This document shows positions 50,812 to 60,475 of a stretch of DNA of 64,000 nucleotides, piece after piece. The stretch covers positions 1,281,896 to 1,345,895 of the forward strand of contig WGMB01000003.1 of the NCBI GenBank assembly GCA_016125275.1, in the 5' to 3' direction. The DNA comes from Acidobacteriota bacterium. Its GTDB lineage: Bacteria; Acidobacteriota; Terriglobia; Bryobacterales; UBA6623. The translations under genes and the position numbers were made by a program. The notes beneath the pieces are model-generated. The model had not been told where the DNA came from. It ran no database searches and saw nothing but the letters and a program-made list of their open reading frames with translations. Positions within the stretch are counted from its first letter, which is position 1, and each line of letters begins with the position of its first letter.

Positions 50812-52551
50812 TTGTCTTTGTCTCGATCCTTTACTCTGGCCGGGCTGCTCGGTCTGGCGCTGTTCGCCTCGAGCGCGCCGGCGGCCATCAATCCCGGCGG
50901 CATCGTCAACGGAGCCAGCTACCGCTCGCCCAAGTTTCCCGGCAGCGGTGTGGCGAAGGGCTCCATCTTCATTGTGTTCGGCTCCGACCTCGCGGACGCC
51001 GGCCTGCAGACCGCCACGTCCTTCCCCCTGCAGTCGACCATGGGCGGCGCGTCCATCCAGGTGTCAGTGGGCGGAACGACGGTGGACTGCTTGATGATCT
51101 ACACCACGCCCGGCCAGGTGGCGGCGCTGTTGCCGTCCGCCGCCGCGGAAGGCACGGGCACGCTGACGCTGCGGCACAGCGGCCAGACCTTCACCGAGCC
51201 CATCACGGTGGTCGCGCACTCCCCCGGCATTTTTTCGCAGAACAGCCAGGGCTCCGGCCCCGCCAGCTTGACGAACTTCACACCCAACGGGGTTCCACCG
51301 GTAAATCAGCTTGACCAGGCACTGACAGCTGACCAGTACGGGATTGTCTGGTTGACGGGCCTCGGGGGAGTTTCCGGTGACGAGGCCGTCAATCCTGGCG
51401 AGGCCGGGACCATCGGCGACCTCCGCAGCCAGTACGACATCAAACTCTACGTTGGCGGCAAACCGGCCGCCGAGATACTCTATGCGGGCCGCTCCGGCTG
51501 CTGCTCCGGCGTCGACCAGATCGCGTTCAAGCCCGCCGCTGGCGTCGTCGGCTGCTACGTCCCGGTGGTGGTCACCGTCAACGGCGTGCCCAGCAACTAC
51601 ACCTCCGTGTCGATCGCCTCGAGCGGCTCGGTGTGCTCGGAGCCCGGTCTGTTCGACGCCACCCAGCTCTCCACGGCGCTGGGCAGCGGAGAGTTCCGGG
51701 TCGGCGTGGTGGATCTCATCAAGGTGACCGCCGACCTCGGTTTCGGCGGCTTCAGCGGCGATATCGAGGCGGCTTCGGCCGACTTCCAGAGCTTCAACGC
51801 CTCGTCCTACCGGCAATCTTCGGGCAACCAGCAGTTCCTGCCGGTCAATAGCTGCCTGGTCTTCACCTTTACGGGAGAGAGCGGCGACTTCTCGGAGTCG
51901 ATCCCGTACCAAGGCCTCAACGCCGGCACGGTCACCGTGCAAGGCCCGAACGGAATCCAAACTCTGGATATGGCCGAGGTCGGCACGTACTTCAAGAGCT
52001 TCCTGCAGCCCTCGATCCCGACCATCCCGGGGATTCCGCAGACGACCTCCTACCTCACGCCGGGAACCTACACCTTCGCGGCCACCGGAGGCAGCGGCGT
52101 CGGAGCCTTCTCCACCAGCCGCACCTATTCCGGCGGCATCACCTGGACGAACAAGGACGCCATCAGCAACGTTCCTCGCGGCCAGGGCTTGACCGTGACT
52201 TGGTCGGGCGGCAATGCCAACGAGGAGTACGCCTACATCTCGGGTACGTCGGTCGGCGGCATTGACCTGTCGGCCCTTGCGGAGGAAGGGAAGCTGCAGG
52301 AGTCGGATCAGGCCTACGGCGCCGCTTTCTTCTGTCAAGCCGACGCCAGCCTGGGCAGCTTCACGGTCGGTCCGGAAGTTCTGGCCGTCCTGCCGCCCAG
52401 CCAGTCGATCAGCACGCCCGTCGGCACGTTCGGGACCGGCCAGTTGCAGGTGGGCTCCTCGTCGAAGCCGCAGGAGTTCAACGCGCCGATGCTCGACTTG
52501 GGCGTGTTCGTCTACCAGCGGGCGACCTCCAAGTTCGTCGACTACAAGTAG
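50812..52551 (+). CDS. Secreted TIGR03437-domain protein
   Basis: A 579-residue exported protein: signal peptide ending near AINPGGIVNGASY, then a TIGR03437 domain (about 25-270) with IVFGSDLAD, the MIYTTPGQVAALLPS strand and LTVxxHSPGIF-like VVAHSPGIFSQN. That domain is a hallmark of Solibacter-like Acidobacteria, where it is normally the C-terminal part of large proteins; here it is at the front, followed by about 300 residues I cannot assign (beta-rich, with SVGGIDLSALAEEGKLQ). The start is TTG at 50812, supported by GGAGGT nine bases upstream; the frame stays open further up without a plausible start. Confidence 0.82.
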   Translation: MSLSRSFTLAGLLGLALFASSAPAAINPGGIVNGASYRSPKFPGSGVAKGSIFIVFGSDLADAGLQTATSFPLQSTMGGASIQVSVGGTTVDCLMIYTTPGQVAALLPSAAAEGTGTLTLRHSGQTFTEPITVVAHSPGIFSQNSQGSGPASLTNFTPNGVPPVNQLDQALTADQYGIVWLTGLGGVSGDEAVNPGEAGTIGDLRSQYDIKLYVGGKPAAEILYAGRSGCCSGVDQIAFKPAAGVVGCYVPVVVTVNGVPSNYTSVSIASSGSVCSEPGLFDATQLSTALGSGEFRVGVVDLIKVTADLGFGGFSGDIEAASADFQSFNASSYRQSSGNQQFLPVNSCLVFTFTGESGDFSESIPYQGLNAGTVTVQGPNGIQTLDMAEVGTYFKSFLQPSIPTIPGIPQTTSYLTPGTYTFAATGGSGVGAFSTSRTYSGGITWTNKDAISNVPRGQGLTVTWSGGNANEEYAYISGTSVGGIDLSALAEEGKLQESDQAYGAAFFCQADASLGSFTVGPEVLAVLPPSQSISTPVGTFGTGQLQVGSSSKPQEFNAPMLDLGVFVYQRATSKFVDYK

Positions 52552-52577
52552 GGCGGCGTTCGCAACCAAAGCAAGAA

Positions 52578-52610
52578 GGGCCCGGCCAAATCGGCCGGGC
52601 CCTTCGTCTT
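52578..52610. terminator. Bidirectional terminator between the TIGR03437 gene and cysC
   Basis: Perfect 10-bp arms GGGCCCGGCC (52578-52587) and GGCCGGGCCC (52593-52602) with a 5-nt loop, followed by TTCGTCTTTT on the plus strand and TTCTTGCTTT on the minus strand. It sits between convergent stops at 52551 and 52631 and can serve both. Confidence 0.88.
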
Positions 52611-52630
52611 TTCGACCCTCGCGGTACGGC

Positions 52631-53164
52631 CTAGACGGTAATCAGACCCATCGCCACGAGCTGGTTCCACACCTTCTCGGCGCTCTCTTCCGCGGTCTCC
52701 TGCCCGGAGTGGAAGTGGATCTCCGGGTTTTCCGGCGCCTCGTAGGGATCGGAGATGCCGGTGAAGTTCTTGATCTCGCCGGCGATGGCCTTCTTGTAGA
52801 GCCCCTTGGGGTCGCGCTCGACCAGCGTGTCGATGTCGCACTCCACGTAGACCTCGACGAAGTTCTCCGCGCCGGCGCGCACCTCATCGCGGATCTCCTT
52901 GTAGGGGGAGATGGCCGCCGACATCGCGATCACGCCGTTGCGCGAAAGCAGGTTGCAGACGAAGCCGATGCGGCGGATGTTGGTGTCGCGGTCCTCCTTG
53001 CTGAAGCCGAGGCCCTTGGACAGGTTCGTCCGCACGACGTCGCCGTCGAGAATCTCGACCTTCGCGCCGCCGTCCTGCAGCCGCTTCAAGAGGATGTTCG
53101 CCACCGTGGACTTGCCCGAGCCGGACAGACCGGTGAACCAGAGAGTGAATCCTTTGTGTTCCAT
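52631..53164 (-). CDS. cysC: Adenylylsulfate kinase
   Basis: A 177-residue kinase that phosphorylates APS to PAPS. The P-loop is GLSGSGKST (12-20); DGDVVRTNLSKGLGFSKEDRD and the APS-binding region IAMSAAISPYKEIRDEVR follow; FVEVYVECD is the later conserved strand. The length is typical for a standalone CysC. It is the last gene of the sat-cysH-cysC cluster, 82 bp after cysH. Confidence 0.95.
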   Translation of the reverse strand: MEHKGFTLWFTGLSGSGKSTVANILLKRLQDGGAKVEILDGDVVRTNLSKGLGFSKEDRDTNIRRIGFVCNLLSRNGVIAMSAAISPYKEIRDEVRAGAENFVEVYVECDIDTLVERDPKGLYKKAIAGEIKNFTGISDPYEAPENPEIHFHSGQETAEESAEKVWNQLVAMGLITV

Positions 53165-53173
53165 ATTCGTTTT

Positions 53174-53252
53174 CCGTGAACCGTGAACGGTGAACCGCGC
53201 TTCGGGTGTTTGCAGTGAAACCTATTCCCTGCTCACCGCTTACTGTTCACCG
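53174..53252. repeat. CCGTGAA tandem repeats with inverted copies between cysH and cysC
   Basis: Three 7-bp units (CCGTGAA, CCGTGAA, CGGTGAA; 53174-53194) face inverted CTCACCG/TTCACCG copies (53232-53238 and 53246-53252), so the spacer can fold back on itself. The last copy reaches the cysH stop codon. GTGAACGGTGAAC-type satellites occur between genes in many phyla; here the stem might uncouple cysC from cysH. Confidence 0.5.
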
Positions 53253-54023
53253 AATAGGAGGAAGCACTTCCTCCAAAAGAACGTCGAACGAGCGGCGCAA
53301 TTGTCCGGTGGGCGACACGTGAATGCCGCACTCCTTGTCCGCGTCCTCGTCTTCCCACCACCAGCGTCCGGCGCGCGGCGGTTCTCCGGGCTTCGTGGGC
53401 CGGGTGCACGGCGCGCAGCCGATGCTCGGATAGTTCTGGTCGTAGAGCTTGTGGTACGGCACGTCGTTGCGCCGAATGTAGTCCCAAACCCGCTCTTCGC
53501 TCCAATTCGCCAGCGGAGCGATCTTGACGAGCCCGCCGTGCTCTTCATCGAGCGAGACGGCGTCGAGCGCTTCCCGCGCCTGACTTTGCGACTTTCGCAA
53601 ACCTACGATCCAAGCGTCTAGCGTAGCCAATTTGCGCTTCAATGGCCGCACTTTTCGGATTTCGCAACACAAACGCCGCTTGGCCGTGGCCTCATAAAAG
53701 AGATTGGGCCCGTGCATAGTGAGCATCCGGGACAGCTCCACGCTGTCGGGCGTGAGCATTTCCACGTTGATGCCGTAACGCTTGCGGACGGCCACGATGA
53801 GATCGTAGGTCTCTTGATGGATGCGCCCGGTGTCGAGCGAGAAGACCCGGACATCGCCGCCCGTCAAGCAGGCGGCCATGTCGAGGATGACCATGCCGGT
53901 CGCCTGGAAGCTGGTCGAGATGGCGACTTTGTCGCCAAACTCGTCCAGCGCCCAGCGCAACACGTCCTCGGCCGAGGCGTCCCTGGCCGGCCAGCGAAAT
54001 TTCGAGCCGGACGAGGCGCGCAT
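53247..54023 (-). CDS. cysH: Assimilatory APS reductase (CysH family, iron-sulfur type)
   Basis: A 258-residue enzyme reducing adenylylsulfate to sulfite. STSFQATGMVILDM and SLDTGRIHQETYD form the nucleotide site; the two cysteine pairs Cys119-Cys120 and Cys203-x2-Cys206 bind a [4Fe-4S] cluster, which marks an APS rather than PAPS reductase, and Cys232 in KECGIH is the catalytic cysteine. The ATG at 54023 lies 8 bp after the sat stop; longer frames run into sat. Thioredoxin would be the electron donor. Confidence 0.93.
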   Translation of the reverse strand: MRASSGSKFRWPARDASAEDVLRWALDEFGDKVAISTSFQATGMVILDMAACLTGGDVRVFSLDTGRIHQETYDLIVAVRKRYGINVEMLTPDSVELSRMLTMHGPNLFYEATAKRRLCCEIRKVRPLKRKLATLDAWIVGLRKSQSQAREALDAVSLDEEHGGLVKIAPLANWSEERVWDYIRRNDVPYHKLYDQNYPSIGCAPCTRPTKPGEPPRAGRWWWEDEDADKECGIHVSPTGQLRRSFDVLLEEVLPPIR

Positions 54024-54031
54024 CGACGAAT

Positions 54032-55144
54032 TTACTGCTCCGCTTTGGCGGCCTCGAGCAGAATCATCGCGATCTCGGGCCGGGTGAACTCGGCCGGCGG
54101 CAACTGACCCTCGGCGAGCATCGCCCGGACCTTGGTGCCGCTCAAGTGCACGTGGTGCTCCGGTCCGTGGGGGCAGGTCTTCTTGGAAGCCATGCCGCCG
54201 CACTTGGCGCAGAAGTGCACGAAGTCGAAGAAGATCACGTCCACGCCCAGCTCGCCCGGCTGAAACTCCGAGAAGATGTGCTGCGCGTCAAACGAGCCGT
54301 AGTAGTTGCCGACGCCGGCGTGGTCGCGACCGACGATGAAGTGCGTGATGCCGTAGTTCTTGCGCACCTGGGCGTGGAAGACCGCCTCGCGCGGACCGGC
54401 GTAGCGCATCCAGGCCGGGAAGCCCGCCAGGAGCGTGTGGTTCGGCGAGTAGTAGTTCTTCACCAGCACGTCGTAGCAGGCCAAGCGCACCTCGGCCGGC
54501 GTGTCGCCCGGCTTGGTCTCGCCCAGCAGCGGGTGGATCACCAAACCGTCAGCGGTCTCGAGCGCGATCTTGGTGCAGAACTCGTGGGCGCGGTGGATCG
54601 GGTTGCGCGTCTGGAAGCCGACGACGGTGCGCCAGCCCATCTCGCTGATCTGATCCTTCACTTCGCGCGGGGAGATCGCCAGGCCGCCCGAGATCTCGAG
54701 CTTCCAGTCCGGGAAGACCTCCGCCTTACCGGCGATCGAGTAGTCGCCGGCGTCGCGCAGCCACTCCACGCCCGGGTGGGCCTCATCCTCGGTGCGGAAG
54801 ATGTGCTTGTTGTACAGCGGCTTGTTGATCTCGAAGATCTCTTCGATCGTGATGACGCCGGCCGGCTTGTCGCCGTCGAGCAGAATCACCGACGAGGCTC
54901 CTTCGAGCTGCTTGGCCTGTTCGGCGCTGATGGGGAAGATGATCGGAATCGACCAGGGCTCGCCCGTGGTCAGATGCATCGTCTCGCAGACGTGCTCGGT
55001 TTCCTTCTTGTTGAGGAACTGCGTGACGGGCAGGTAGCCGTCCTCTCCCAACAGGTACAGGTCGCTCAGATTGCGGAAGGTAGCTTCAATGCGCGGGGCC
55101 CCCGAGTCGAGGACCTCCGTCGCCTGGTCGGCGGTTAGGGCCAT
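54032..55144 (-). CDS. sat: Sulfate adenylyltransferase
   Basis: A 370-residue homo-oligomeric ATP sulfurylase (Sat type, not CysDN) that forms APS from sulfate and ATP. Diagnostic motifs: VVGFQTRNPIHRAHE, HPLLGETKPGD, VGRDHAGVGNYYG and the C-terminal zinc-site-like CAKCGGMASKKTCPH, followed by SGTKVR. It heads the sat-cysH-cysC operon. GAGGAG precedes the ATG; the AT-rich stretch around 55160-55195 is the likely promoter but I cannot fix its elements. Confidence 0.95.
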   Translation of the reverse strand: MALTADQATEVLDSGAPRIEATFRNLSDLYLLGEDGYLPVTQFLNKKETEHVCETMHLTTGEPWSIPIIFPISAEQAKQLEGASSVILLDGDKPAGVITIEEIFEINKPLYNKHIFRTEDEAHPGVEWLRDAGDYSIAGKAEVFPDWKLEISGGLAISPREVKDQISEMGWRTVVGFQTRNPIHRAHEFCTKIALETADGLVIHPLLGETKPGDTPAEVRLACYDVLVKNYYSPNHTLLAGFPAWMRYAGPREAVFHAQVRKNYGITHFIVGRDHAGVGNYYGSFDAQHIFSEFQPGELGVDVIFFDFVHFCAKCGGMASKKTCPHGPEHHVHLSGTKVRAMLAEGQLPPAEFTRPEIAMILLEAAKAEQ

Positions 55145-55256
55145 GCTTACTCCTCAATGTCTATCGGCTTACTAGGGATTAGATTAGCAAAGGTGACCGC
55201 CCGGCGGCAAGGCGCGAGCGGTAAGCGAAACAGGGCGCTTTTTGACCGATTTCGCC

Positions 55257-55766
55257 CTAGGCCGAGGCGGCCTTGGCGGCGGCGAGAGCGGCGTCGTAGT
55301 CGGGGTGTTCGGCGACTTCGGGCACCAACTGGCCGTAGGTGACCTTGTTGTCGGCGTCCACCACGTAGACCGCTCGGGCGAAGATCTTGAGCGGCTCGAT
55401 CATCACGCCCCAGGCCAGCCCGAAGTTGCCATCCTTGTAGTCGGACAGGGTGACGACCTTGTCGACGCCGGCGGCGCCGCACCAACGCTTCTGGGCGAAG
55501 GGCAGGTCACGGCTGACGGTATAGATGGTAACGTTGCCGAGCTCGGCGGCGGCTTCGTTGAAGCGGCGGGTCTGCGCGTCGCAAACCGGAGTATCCAGGG
55601 ACGGGACGATGCTGAAGATGCGGACGCCGCTGGTATCGCCCAGTGTGACGGTCTTCATATCGATGCCGGTGAGGGAGAAATCCGGGGCGGTTTGACCGAC
55701 CTGAACGTCCTTGCCCTCGAGCGGCAGGGGATTGCCCTTCATCGTGACTTGGCGCGAATCGGCCAT
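55257..55766 (-). CDS. tpx: Thiol peroxidase (atypical 2-Cys peroxiredoxin)
   Basis: A 169-residue peroxiredoxin of the Tpx group, reducing hydrogen and organic peroxides with thioredoxin. The peroxidatic Cys62 is in SLDTPVCDAQTRRFN and the resolving Cys96 in RWCGAAG; both are at family positions. GAGAAGAGG lies before the ATG. A weak hairpin (AGGGCG / CGCCCT, 55232-55258) after its stop may be a terminator. It precedes the sulfate-activation operon but is separated by 112 bp. Confidence 0.95.
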   Translation of the reverse strand: MADSRQVTMKGNPLPLEGKDVQVGQTAPDFSLTGIDMKTVTLGDTSGVRIFSIVPSLDTPVCDAQTRRFNEAAAELGNVTIYTVSRDLPFAQKRWCGAAGVDKVVTLSDYKDGNFGLAWGVMIEPLKIFARAVYVVDADNKVTYGQLVPEVAEHPDYDAALAAAKAASA

Positions 55767-55912
55767 CAGATCACCTCTTCTCGAACGGATTGGGGGTTGA
55801 ATATGGGCTCTAAAAGGCGCACTCGCGGAGAAATGCGCCCGTCAGACCTCCAACGCTATCAATCGCGGTCCGGGCGCGTCAATTTCCGGGCCCCTGTCGG
55901 CGCCGAAGCGTC

Positions 55913-55921
55913 TGATATGCT
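55913..55921 (+). promoter_or_regulatory. Extended -10 element before the M20 peptidase gene
   Basis: TGATATGCT holds an extended -10 (TG-n-TATGCT). It ends 8 bases before the ATG at 55930, so the mRNA would have almost no leader, although GAGGGG lies in the gap. Confidence 0.42.
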
Positions 55922-55929
55922 GAGGGGCC

Positions 55930-57222
55930 ATGCCGGACCGCCGGGAGCTCGGGGCGCTTGGCGCGGCTCTCGCCGCGCCCGGAGCGGCCGTCCGCGAGGT
56001 CGCCGAGCGGATGGCTTCCCGCGTGAGGGCCTTGGCCGAGACGCCCTCGTTTCGGCGCGGCGCGCGGGTTTTTCATGACGAACGCAAGTGGATTGACGAG
56101 CGGCATCTGCAGATTTGCCGCGTTCCGGCGCTGACTTTTCGCGAGCAGGAGCGGGCGGCGCTGTTGCAAGAGCTGTGGGCGGACCTGGGGTTGCGCTCCG
56201 AGCTCGATGAAGCCGGTAACGTGATCGCGCCGCTGACCTGGAACCCGGACGCGCCTTACGTCGCTGTGTCGGCCCACCTGGACACGACCCTGGCGCCGCG
56301 GCAGGAATCGGACATCTTCGTGGCCCCGGACGGTAGCTTCCAAGGCCCCGGCGTCACCGACAACGGCGTGGGGCTGGCAGCGCTGGTGGCCCTGGCGCGG
56401 GCCCTGCGCGAAGGGCCTTCGGTGGAAAACCCGCGCCGCAACGTGCTGCTGGTCGCGAACGTGGCCGAAGAGGGCGAGGGCAACCTGTTCGGCATGAAGC
56501 GCCTGGTGCACGGCTCGATCTGGGCGCCGAAGATTGCGGAGTACCTGGTGCTCGACGGGGCCTCGACGGCGCACGTGACGGTGGAGGCGCTGGGCAGCCG
56601 GCGCTTCGAGATCATCATCGAGGGCCGCGGCGGCCATAGCTGGAACGACTTCGGCCGGGCCAACCCGGTACACGCGCTGGCCCGGGCCGCCGCCCTGCTG
56701 TCGGACCTGGAGCTGCCGCGCTCGCCGCGAGCCACCCTAACGGTGACGACGATCGAAGGCGGCGCGGGCGTCAACTCGATCGCCTCGTCGGCGCGCGCCA
56801 AGGTGGACATCCGCTCGCGCAGCAACGCCGGCATCGACCAGGTGGTGGCCGCCATGGAGGACGCCGTGAGGCAGGCGGTCGAGCGCGAGAACCGTCGCTC
56901 CACCGACCGGCTTTCGGCCTACCGCATTCGGGAGATCGGACGCCGGCCCGCCGCCGGCCGCTCGCCGGACAACATCCTCATCGAGTGCCTGCAAACCGTG
57001 GACGCCTATCTCGGCATCCGCTCGCGGTTGGACTGCGCCTCCACCGACGCCAACGTGCCGCTGGCCGCTGGGCTGCCGGCAGCGGCGATCGGCGCAGGGG
57101 GCCGCGGCGGCGACGCCCACGCGCCCAGCGAGTGGTACCACCCTGAAGGCCGGCCGCTGGCCTTGCAGCGCATTCTGCTGGCGATCGCGCTACTGCAAGA
57201 CTGCTCCGACGCGGTCTCCTAG
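55930..57222 (+). CDS. M20 family metallopeptidase
   Basis: A 430-residue cytoplasmic peptidase/deacylase with two-zinc-site motifs: VSAHLDTTLAP, GPGVTDNGVGLAALVAL, catalytic Glu pair in VAEEGEGN, and the dimerisation domain with GRGGHSW around residue 235 (His in GGHS). The C-terminus has the last ligand His in SEWYHPEG. The PepT/M20F-like arrangement suggests a peptide or N-acyl amino acid substrate. No signal peptide is seen. Confidence 0.88.
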   Translation: MPDRRELGALGAALAAPGAAVREVAERMASRVRALAETPSFRRGARVFHDERKWIDERHLQICRVPALTFREQERAALLQELWADLGLRSELDEAGNVIAPLTWNPDAPYVAVSAHLDTTLAPRQESDIFVAPDGSFQGPGVTDNGVGLAALVALARALREGPSVENPRRNVLLVANVAEEGEGNLFGMKRLVHGSIWAPKIAEYLVLDGASTAHVTVEALGSRRFEIIIEGRGGHSWNDFGRANPVHALARAAALLSDLELPRSPRATLTVTTIEGGAGVNSIASSARAKVDIRSRSNAGIDQVVAAMEDAVRQAVERENRRSTDRLSAYRIREIGRRPAAGRSPDNILIECLQTVDAYLGIRSRLDCASTDANVPLAAGLPAAAIGAGGRGGDAHAPSEWYHPEGRPLALQRILLAIALLQDCSDAVS

Positions 57223-57297
57223 CAACTCGCTTGGATCGTTGGACTTGCGGCTTTCCCGCCGGCCCTCTCAAAAGCTGAACAAGCGCCGTCGGCTGGC

Positions 57298-57303
57298 TAG
57301 TCT
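57298..57303 (+). promoter_or_regulatory. -10-like hexamer 8 nt before the fusion gene
   Basis: TAGTCT (two mismatches) ends eight bases before the ATG at 57312, with GGAAAG between. Weak on its own; listed because it repeats the spacing seen elsewhere. Confidence 0.28.
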
Positions 57304-57311
57304 ACGGAAAG

Positions 57312-58295
57312 ATGTCGCCGTCCAGGCAAGCTCCGTGGATGCGTCGGGCGCTGCTGCTGGCCGCCGTCCACAACGGCGTGTGCGGGGCTCTGTTGCTCCG
57401 CTTTCCGCAGGCTTTGCCGGCGGCATTGGGATTCGGGCCGGCCGAGCCGACCGAGGCCTGGCGTTGGATCGGCTTGATGATGTGCGCGTTCGGCGTCGGC
57501 TATGCGGTGGCCGCCCGCGGCCCGCTGCGGCATTGGCCGATCGTGCTGGTCGGGCTGGCCTCCAAGCTGTGCAGCCCGCTCATCTTTCTGCAGGCGGCGG
57601 CGGAGGGCTCGGCGCCGTGGACGACGGGCGGGCTGATCCTGCTGAATGATTTGGTTTGGTGGGCGCCCTTCGGCCTGATCCTGCGGGCGGCGGCGGCGGA
57701 CTACGCCGCCGAAGCCGACGAGCCCGAGCCGCCGCCGCGCGACCGGGCCATGCTGCGGTTCCAGAGCCAGCACGGCTACTCGTTGTTCGAGCTCTCGCAA
57801 CTGAGCCCGACGCTGGTGATCTTCTTGCGCCACGCCGGCTGCACGTTTTGTCGGGAAGCGCTCCAGGAAGTGGCGCGACTGCGCCCGCGGATCGCCGCGC
57901 AGGGCGTGGAGGTGGCGTTCGTGACGATGTCGGAAGAACCGCGCGCGCAGGACGTGTTCGAGCGCTACGGTCTGGGCGACGCGCCACGCTTCTCGGACCC
58001 GCATTGCGAGCTCTACCGAGCCTTCGACCTGCGGCGGGGTTCGTGGGCCCAGATGCTGGCCCCTTCGGTCTGGTTGCGGGGCCTCCACAGCGGACTGGTC
58101 CGTCGCAACGGGCTGGGATTCTCCGACGGCGACGCCTTCCGGCTCCCCGGCGTCTTCCTGATCCAGGATGGCCGCGTGCTGTGCAGCTACCGCCACAGGG
58201 GACCGGCTGACCGGCCGGACTATCTGGCGCTGGCGGCGGTCGCTGCTCCCGAACCCCGCGCGGAGCCGGTCGGGCTGGCCGGCCGGCCGGTTTGA
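57312..58295 (+). CDS. Membrane protein fused to a peroxiredoxin-like (AhpC/TSA) domain
   Basis: A 327-residue two-part protein. Residues 10-130 hold four hydrophobic segments with conserved W, P and G but no family I can name. Residues 145-310 form a thioredoxin-fold domain of the AhpC/TSA peroxiredoxin-like 2 type: LSPTLVIFLRHAGCTFCREAL with the redox pair Cys177-x2-Cys180, then PRFSDPHCELYRAFDL and LPGVFLIQDGRVLCSYRHRGPADRPDY-like end. It probably acts as a membrane-tethered disulfide or peroxide reductase. Its stop overlaps the next gene's ATG by 1 bp, so the small membrane protein is likely its partner. Confidence 0.75.
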   Translation: MSPSRQAPWMRRALLLAAVHNGVCGALLLRFPQALPAALGFGPAEPTEAWRWIGLMMCAFGVGYAVAARGPLRHWPIVLVGLASKLCSPLIFLQAAAEGSAPWTTGGLILLNDLVWWAPFGLILRAAAADYAAEADEPEPPPRDRAMLRFQSQHGYSLFELSQLSPTLVIFLRHAGCTFCREALQEVARLRPRIAAQGVEVAFVTMSEEPRAQDVFERYGLGDAPRFSDPHCELYRAFDLRRGSWAQMLAPSVWLRGLHSGLVRRNGLGFSDGDAFRLPGVFLIQDGRVLCSYRHRGPADRPDYLALAAVAAPEPRAEPVGLAGRPV

Positions 58296-58741
58296 TGACC
58301 CTCTTCGTTCTGCACCTGGCGGCTACGCAGTGGATGACCGGGCTCATCTGGTTCGTGCAGATCGTCCACTATCCGCTGTTCGAGAAGGTGGGCGGCGACT
58401 TCCCGGCCTATCAGACGGCGCACATGCGGCTCACGACCTGGGTGGTAGGTCCTTGGATGCTGCTGGAGGCCGCCACGGCGGTGGCGCTGGCGGTGCGGCC
58501 CGAGCCGCTGTCGCGCCCCTTGGCTTGGTGCAACCTGGCCCTGCTGGCCGCCATCTGGCTCTCGACAGCCCTGCTGCAGGTTCCGCAACACGAGCGGTTG
58601 CTGTGCGGCTTCCAGCAGAGGCCTCACGCGGCCCTGGTGCGCACCAACTGGCTGCGCACGGGCCTGTGGAGCCTCCGCGCGGCCGGGCTGTTGGCGGTCC
58701 TCCTCGGCCTGCTGAGCTCCGCGGCGCCAAAAGGCGGCTAA
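58295..58741 (+). CDS. Small four-TM membrane protein of unknown function
   Basis: A 148-residue integral membrane protein, no named family recognised. It has about four hydrophobic segments and a motif IWFVQIVHYPLF near the N-terminus, then HMRLTTWVVGPWMLLE and a later VPQHERLL loop with His and Glu: a pattern I associate with a conserved unnamed family in several phyla. The ATG at 58295 shares its A with the stop codon of the peroxiredoxin-fusion gene, so the pair is translationally coupled. Confidence 0.72.
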   Translation: MTLFVLHLAATQWMTGLIWFVQIVHYPLFEKVGGDFPAYQTAHMRLTTWVVGPWMLLEAATAVALAVRPEPLSRPLAWCNLALLAAIWLSTALLQVPQHERLLCGFQQRPHAALVRTNWLRTGLWSLRAAGLLAVLLGLLSSAAPKGG

Positions 58742-58757
58742 AGCGCTCCGGCGAGTC

Positions 58758-58763
58758 TATAAT
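58758..58763 (+). promoter_or_regulatory. Consensus -10 upstream of the HtrA gene
   Basis: A perfect TATAAT about 95 bases before the GTG at 58859. The -35 position (58735-58740) falls in the end of the preceding gene and does not match TTGACA, which may mean activator dependence. Confidence 0.5.
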
Positions 58764-58858
58764 GAGGCGGTGCATTTTGTCGTAGCCGCCGGCGGACGAC
58801 GTGCGTCAGAGCTAGCATGCCGTCCCGGCCGGGGACCGGCTGGGGAGAGGGCACAGAA

Positions 58859-60471
<1,613 letters not shown>

Positions 60472-60475
<4 letters not shown>

